From Halalkalicoccus paucihalophilus (GTDB lineage: Archaea; Halobacteriota; Halobacteria; Halobacteriales; Halalkalicoccaceae), in the NCBI RefSeq assembly GCF_001593955.1, contig NZ_LTAZ01000005.1:24001-88000 (forward strand): DNA of 64,000 bases, written 5' to 3'. This document shows positions 60,433 through 64,000 of this stretch, one piece after another; position 1 is the stretch's first letter; the number at the start of each line of letters is the position of its first letter. The notes under the pieces were generated by a model. It ran no database searches. It had not been told where the DNA came from and saw nothing but the letters and a program-made list of their open reading frames with translations. The position numbers and the translations under genes were made by a program.

Positions 60433-61914
60433 ATGGCGAGTACCGCTTTCCTCGACAAACTCGACGTACCGGAAGCGCTGACGTTCGACGACGTACTGCT
60501 CAGGCCCAAGGAGAGCCGCGTCGAACCCGACGACGCCGACCTCTCTACCAGAGTGTCGACCAACGTCACGCTCAACGTGCCCGTCCTCTCGGCGGCGATG
60601 GACACCGTCACCGAGAGCGATCTGGCGATCGAGATGGCCCGTCAGGGCGGGCTTGGCGTGCTACACCGAAACATGAACGTAGAGGAGATGGTCGCGGCGA
60701 TCGAGCGCGTCAAACGCGCCGATGAACTCATCATCCGCGACGTCGTCACCGCGAGTCCCGAGCAAACAGTGAGGGACGTCGACGCGATGATGGAGCGAGA
60801 GGGCGTCTCGGGCGCACCCGTCATCGACGAGGACGAGCGGGTCTTGGGGATCATCTCGGGGACCGACATCCGACCGTATCTCGAGGTCGGCGAGCGCGAC
60901 GCGGTCCGGGAGGCGATGACCGACGAGGTCATCACCGCCCCTGAGGATGTCTCCGCGCGCGCGGCGCTCGAACTCATGTACGAGCACAAGATCGAGCGCG
61001 TCCCCGTCGTCGACGGGAACGACCGCCTGCTGGGGCTGGTCACCATGCAGGGGATCCTCCAGCGCCGGGAGTACGGCGACGCAATCCACGACGCCGAAGA
61101 CCGCCTCCGTGTCGGCGTCGCCGTCGGCCCGTTCGACGACGAGCGGGCGGTCGCCGCAGACGAGGCCGGTGCGGACGTCCTCTTCATCGACTGTGCACAC
61201 GCCCACAACCTGAACGTCATCGACAGCGCGCGGGCGATCACCGAGAACGTCGAGGCCGACGTCGTCGTCGGCAACGTCGGCACGCGCGAGGCCGCAGAAG
61301 CGATCGTCGACTTCGCCGACGGGCTCAAAGTCGGGATCGGCCCCGGTTCGATCTGTACCACGCGGGTGGTTTCGGGCTCGGGCATGCCCCAGATCACCGC
61401 CGTAGCGCAGGTCGCCGACGTCGCCACACAGCACGACGTCCCTGTGATCGCCGACGGCGGCATTCGCTACTCGGGCGACGCGATCAAGGCCATCGCCGCC
61501 GGCGCGGACGCCGTGATGCTCGGCTCGTATTTCGCCGGGACCGATGAAGCGCCCGGACGCGTGGTCACGATGAACGGCAAGCGCTACAAGCAGTATAGAG
61601 GAATGGGCTCCGTGGGAGCGATGCGCTCGGGCGGTGGCGACCGCTATCTCAAGGACGACCCCGACGACGGCGACGAGTACGTTCCCGAAGGGGTCGAGGC
61701 CGCGACACCCTACAAGGGGAGTCTCGAAAGCGAGCTCCACCAGCTTACCGGTGGAATGAAAAGCGGGATGGGCTATGTCGGCGCGGGGACCGTCCCCGAG
61801 TTCAAGGAGCGCTCGGAGTTCGTACGTGTCTCCTCGGCGGGCCAAGCCGAGGGGCACGCCCATGACGTCGTCATCACCGACGAAGCGCCGAACTACAGCC
61901 CGACTCAGGAGTAG
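60433..61914 (+). CDS. guaB: IMP dehydrogenase
   Basis: 493 residues from ATG 60433 ([16 protein letters not shown]). Catalytic loop [15 protein letters not shown] contains the active-site cysteine; two CBS domains ([19 protein letters not shown] and [19 protein letters not shown]) sit between the barrel halves. The flap motif is [13 protein letters not shown]. It oxidises IMP to XMP in GMP synthesis. Confidence 0.96.
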   Translation: MASTAFLDKLDVPEALTFDDVLLRPKESRVEPDDADLSTRVSTNVTLNVPVLSAAMDTVTESDLAIEMARQGGLGVLHRNMNVEEMVAAIERVKRADELIIRDVVTASPEQTVRDVDAMMEREGVSGAPVIDEDERVLGIISGTDIRPYLEVGERDAVREAMTDEVITAPEDVSARAALELMYEHKIERVPVVDGNDRLLGLVTMQGILQRREYGDAIHDAEDRLRVGVAVGPFDDERAVAADEAGADVLFIDCAHAHNLNVIDSARAITENVEADVVVGNVGTREAAEAIVDFADGLKVGIGPGSICTTRVVSGSGMPQITAVAQVADVATQHDVPVIADGGIRYSGDAIKAIAAGADAVMLGSYFAGTDEAPGRVVTMNGKRYKQYRGMGSVGAMRSGGGDRYLKDDPDDGDEYVPEGVEAATPYKGSLESELHQLTGGMKSGMGYVGAGTVPEFKERSEFVRVSSAGQAEGHAHDVVITDEAPNYSPTQE

Positions 61915-61972
61915 ACTCGCCGCTCGCCGGTTCGGCCGCAGTATTTATTTCTCTTTTATTACTGTGTGATCT

Positions 61973-62179
61973 GTGGATCAGGACCGCTGGACTCGGTTTC
62001 TCGTGATGAACGTTCTACTAGTCGGCGTCGGGTTTTCGGTCGGTACGATGCTGCTTCCCCCAGACCCGTTAACTCAACTCCTGGTCACCATCGCGGTGGT
62101 GATTCTCGCGATCCCGATCTCGTACTGGCTCGTCTACGGGGGTGGGCTGGCGCGTCTCCGGGGTCGAGTCGGGAACTGA
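61973..62179 (+). CDS. 68-residue two-helix membrane protein
   Basis: Start ATG 61973 (product MDQDRWTRFLVMN). Two membrane helices at about 8-28 and 36-56 with basic C-terminus. No family recognised. Preceded by an AT-rich stretch (TATTTATTTCTCTTTTATTAC) 25-45 bases upstream, probably its promoter. Confidence 0.65.
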   Translation: MDQDRWTRFLVMNVLLVGVGFSVGTMLLPPDPLTQLLVTIAVVILAIPISYWLVYGGGLARLRGRVGN

Positions 62180-62217
62180 TCTTGAACATCGTCTATCGTC
62201 GCCAACCTCGTGCGGAC

Positions 62218-62349
62218 CGTGAGCGCCGTTGGCGCTCGCGGTTTTTTGGAAGAGATTTTTCGAGTAGCGCGGGAGCGAAGCTCCCGCGGACCATGCGAAC
62301 GGCGGCTTCGCCGCCGTGAGCAGAGAGTGGTTCGCACTTCGCGCGAACC
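62218..62349. repeat. Cluster of four tight-loop hairpins between converging genes
   Basis: Inverted repeats GAGCGCC/GGCGCTC (62221-62237, extended by CCG/CGG), GCGGGAGC/GCTCCCGC (62269-62287), ACGGCGGC/GCCGCCGT (62299-62317) and GGTTCGC/GCGAACC (62329-62349). Loops of the first three are 3 bases (GTT, GAA, TTC). A run GTTTTTTGG and TTTTTCG also lies here. It resembles the hairpin array inside element B: same size of stems, different sequence, and shared GCGGACC or CGGACC linkers. Confidence 0.65.
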
Positions 62350-62368
62350 CGACGATGAAAAAGGTCCG

Positions 62369-63523
62369 TTAGAAGGTATAGCCGTACTCCTCTTCGAAGA
62401 CGTAGGCGGCGGTCCCCCAGATGTAGTCCTCGCCGGGCCACCATGTCCGGGCGTTGTTCAGCCCGCAGACGAGCACCTGTTCTGGGTTCTCGGGATCAGG
62501 AGCGTACGAGACCGAGCCGCTGTCCCCATCGGTGAAGTCCGACTGGGTGCCCCATTTGAGCTGGCCGCGTTTGCAGGGGTCGCCGTAGATGCAGGTAATT
62601 CCGTCGATGGCCTGAATCGTTCCCGTGGTATGGCCGCTCATGGCGCTGATCTTGTGGATCTCTGCGCTGCGGGCTTTGAGGTCGGCGAGCCCCATACGGG
62701 TGAACTGACCGGCAACCAGCCGGGATTCGTCCCCGTCGAGCGCGTGGGCCGGCCTGAACTCGTCGGTCGGTTCGATCAACGCGAGGTCCTCTCGGGGGTA
62801 GTGGCGGGCGACCTGACCGATCGGGACGCGCCCGTCGGCGGACACGAGCGCGAGTTCGGTGCTCTCGCTGCCGGCGTAGAGGTGATCGGCGGTCGCGAAG
62901 TATCGCGTCCTCGTCTCGGGGTCGTAGACGGCGGGCGCGAGCGTCGCGAGCCCCTCCGAATCCCCACAGGCGACCCCACCGGGCACTTCAAGGCCACTAT
63001 CGATGTCGAACTGCCGCGCCGGTTCGAGGTCCTCATGCTCGGCCTCCGCGGTCGCCTCGATGACCGACCCCTCGACCGGTGTATCCTCGAGCAGGTCGTC
63101 GACCGTCGAGACGACGCCCTCGTGGGCGACGTCGACCGAGATTTTTGTCCGGTCGTTACCGTCGCCGGGGACGACCGAGACGTCGATCAGCCCGTCGATG
63201 GCGCCCGGATCGAGCGTCTCGTAGCTCGACAGCGCCGCCTGCAGGTCGTTGTACCACTCGGCGGCGACGCTCCTGACCCGCGGCGCGATCGAGGCCGGAT
63301 CGTCGGGATCCTCGCGCGCGTAGGCGTAGACGATCGGGACTTCGTCCTCGCCCACCGCCTCGAAGTGGCTCGCCGAGAGGTGACTCGCGCTCGCGACGCT
63401 GAACCCCGCGGCCACGAGCGTTTTGACGAACCGTCGTCGCCCCATCCGCGAGAGCGGCCGCTCGTGAACCCGTTCTACCCCGGACCTGATTCCCTTCATC
63501 CCACCACTCCCCTCCGAGACCAC
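62369..63523 (-). CDS. Tat-exported trypsin-like serine protease
   Basis: 384 residues from ATG 63521-63523; later ATGs at residue 9 and residue 27 are possible starts. A Tat motif GRRRFVKTLVAAGF and hydrophobic core lead the protein. Chymotrypsin-fold residues fit a catalytic triad: His214 in YFATADHLYAG, Asp246 in PREDLALIE and Ser335 in TDGDSGSVSY. A pro-domain-like segment lies between residues 60 and 170. Probably a secreted protease; the final YEEEYGYTF is aromatic. Confidence 0.85.
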   Translation of the reverse strand: MVSEGSGGMKGIRSGVERVHERPLSRMGRRRFVKTLVAAGFSVASASHLSASHFEAVGEDEVPIVYAYAREDPDDPASIAPRVRSVAAEWYNDLQAALSSYETLDPGAIDGLIDVSVVPGDGNDRTKISVDVAHEGVVSTVDDLLEDTPVEGSVIEATAEAEHEDLEPARQFDIDSGLEVPGGVACGDSEGLATLAPAVYDPETRTRYFATADHLYAGSESTELALVSADGRVPIGQVARHYPREDLALIEPTDEFRPAHALDGDESRLVAGQFTRMGLADLKARSAEIHKISAMSGHTTGTIQAIDGITCIYGDPCKRGQLKWGTQSDFTDGDSGSVSYAPDPENPEQVLVCGLNNARTWWPGEDYIWGTAAYVFEEEYGYTF

Positions 63524-63604
63524 CTACGACCTCCTCGTACTTCAGTCAATCTACGTGCATGACGGTCGCACACTGGTTATCTCGTCTGCACTCCTCCGAG
63601 GGGT

Positions 63605-63988
63605 ATGGATCCCGAGATCGAATCGCTGATCGCCGACGCGTCCCTGTCCGCACACCTCGCGACCGCCGTGGACGGGCGCCCGCACGTCACACCGGTCTGG
63701 TACGACTACCACGACGGGCACCTCCACGTACTGACCGGCGGGAAGAAACTCGGAAACGTCAGGCGGAACTCCCGGGTTGCTGTCTCGATCGAGCAGGCCG
63801 ATGGACCGGACGTGGAGTGGTCGGTCTCGCTGCTCGGCACCGCCGAGGTCGTTGAGAACCCCGAACGGGTACGCGAGGTCTCCCGTCGGATCAACGCGAA
63901 ATACCGTGGCGAGGACGAGGCCGGCGACACGTCGGGCGGCGCGGTGGTCGATATCGCGATCGGATCGGCAACCGCACAGCGATACTGA
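63605..63988 (+). CDS. Pyridoxamine 5'-phosphate oxidase-family protein
   Basis: 127 residues. Split-barrel flavin-binding fold indicated by IADASLSAHLATAVDGRPHV, TPVWYDYHDGHLHVL, GGKKLGNVRRNSRVAVSIEQ and the C-terminal YRGEDEAGD. It probably binds FMN or F420. Transcribed divergent from the serine protease gene. Confidence 0.87.
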   Translation: MDPEIESLIADASLSAHLATAVDGRPHVTPVWYDYHDGHLHVLTGGKKLGNVRRNSRVAVSIEQADGPDVEWSVSLLGTAEVVENPERVREVSRRINAKYRGEDEAGDTSGGAVVDIAIGSATAQRY

Positions 63989-64000
63989 GGCTACTGCTCG

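Overview
The window is a stretch of haloarchaeal (class Halobacteria) chromosome. The evidence is the high GC, the strongly acidic proteins, TATA/TFB-type promoters and short leaders, an archaeal TFB, a proteasome alpha subunit, SBDS, RNase P protein, CDC48, a GHMP-type shikimate kinase, arCOG/DUF families restricted to haloarchaea, twin-arginine signal peptides, and an intron-containing tRNA-Trp. I see no transposase, integrase or CRISPR array. Most of the window is densely packed core or conserved shell genome, with a few accessory or decaying patches.

Layout: 1-475 is the 3' end of purL. 480-3685 is a minus-strand block of dihydroxyacetone kinase (dhaK, dhaL, dhaM) behind an ornithine cyclodeaminase-family gene. 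3751-7497 has a small zinc-finger ORF without a normal start, an aminotransferase plus Lrp regulator, a half-size EamA transporter, a thioredoxin-fold protein and a SRPBCC protein. 7548-12812 carries an NCS2 nucleobase permease, small haloarchaeal proteins, two tandem OsmC paralogues, a metallo-beta-lactamase-fold hydrolase and a FAH-family enzyme. 12900-16383 is a plus-strand run of hisC, a Fap7-like kinase, a CDP-alcohol phosphatidyltransferase, aMBF1 and tpiA. 16580-22306 holds an Rdx-type protein, DNA polymerase IV, an MscS channel, and an atypical NRAMP protein coupled to a P-loop protein. 22627-30912 has a glutaredoxin-thioredoxin reductase fusion, DUF357, an ArsR-like regulator, a Tat ferritin-like protein, TFB, an OGG-type glycosylase and acylphosphatase. 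30987-36726 carries nnrDE, moaC, hflX, DUF2209, SBDS, psmA and rnp2.

36890-39502 has a frameshifted Na+/H+ antiporter and a divergent nicO/nikR nickel pair with an inverted repeat between them. 39618-44260 has chorismate mutase and shikimate kinase, CDC48 and a phosphatidylserine decarboxylase-like gene. 44902-51355 is a DNA metabolism operon read right to left: RPA, RPA-associated protein, phosphoesterase, Lhr helicase. 51438-58561 holds arfC, a GNAT enzyme, a LOV-GAF-HTH regulator, a Tat DUF4397 protein, a nuclease-fold-like protein, and an unknown helical protein coupled to a PAS histidine kinase. 58701-63988 has tRNA-Trp with a long intron, two DUF proteins, guaB, a Tat serine-protease-like protein and a flavin-binding PPOX protein.

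The most unusual signal is intergenic. Two elements (16411-16580 and 22309-22628), each between converging genes, share an identical 17-nt core, an identical GCGGTGGCC start, GCGACTCG and a GCTTTCGTT end. Their intervening stems differ in sequence but both stay perfectly paired, the signature of a structured RNA or hairpin-bearing repeat family. The second copy also contains a run of six distinct tight-loop hairpins, and a comparable hairpin cluster sits at 62218-62349.
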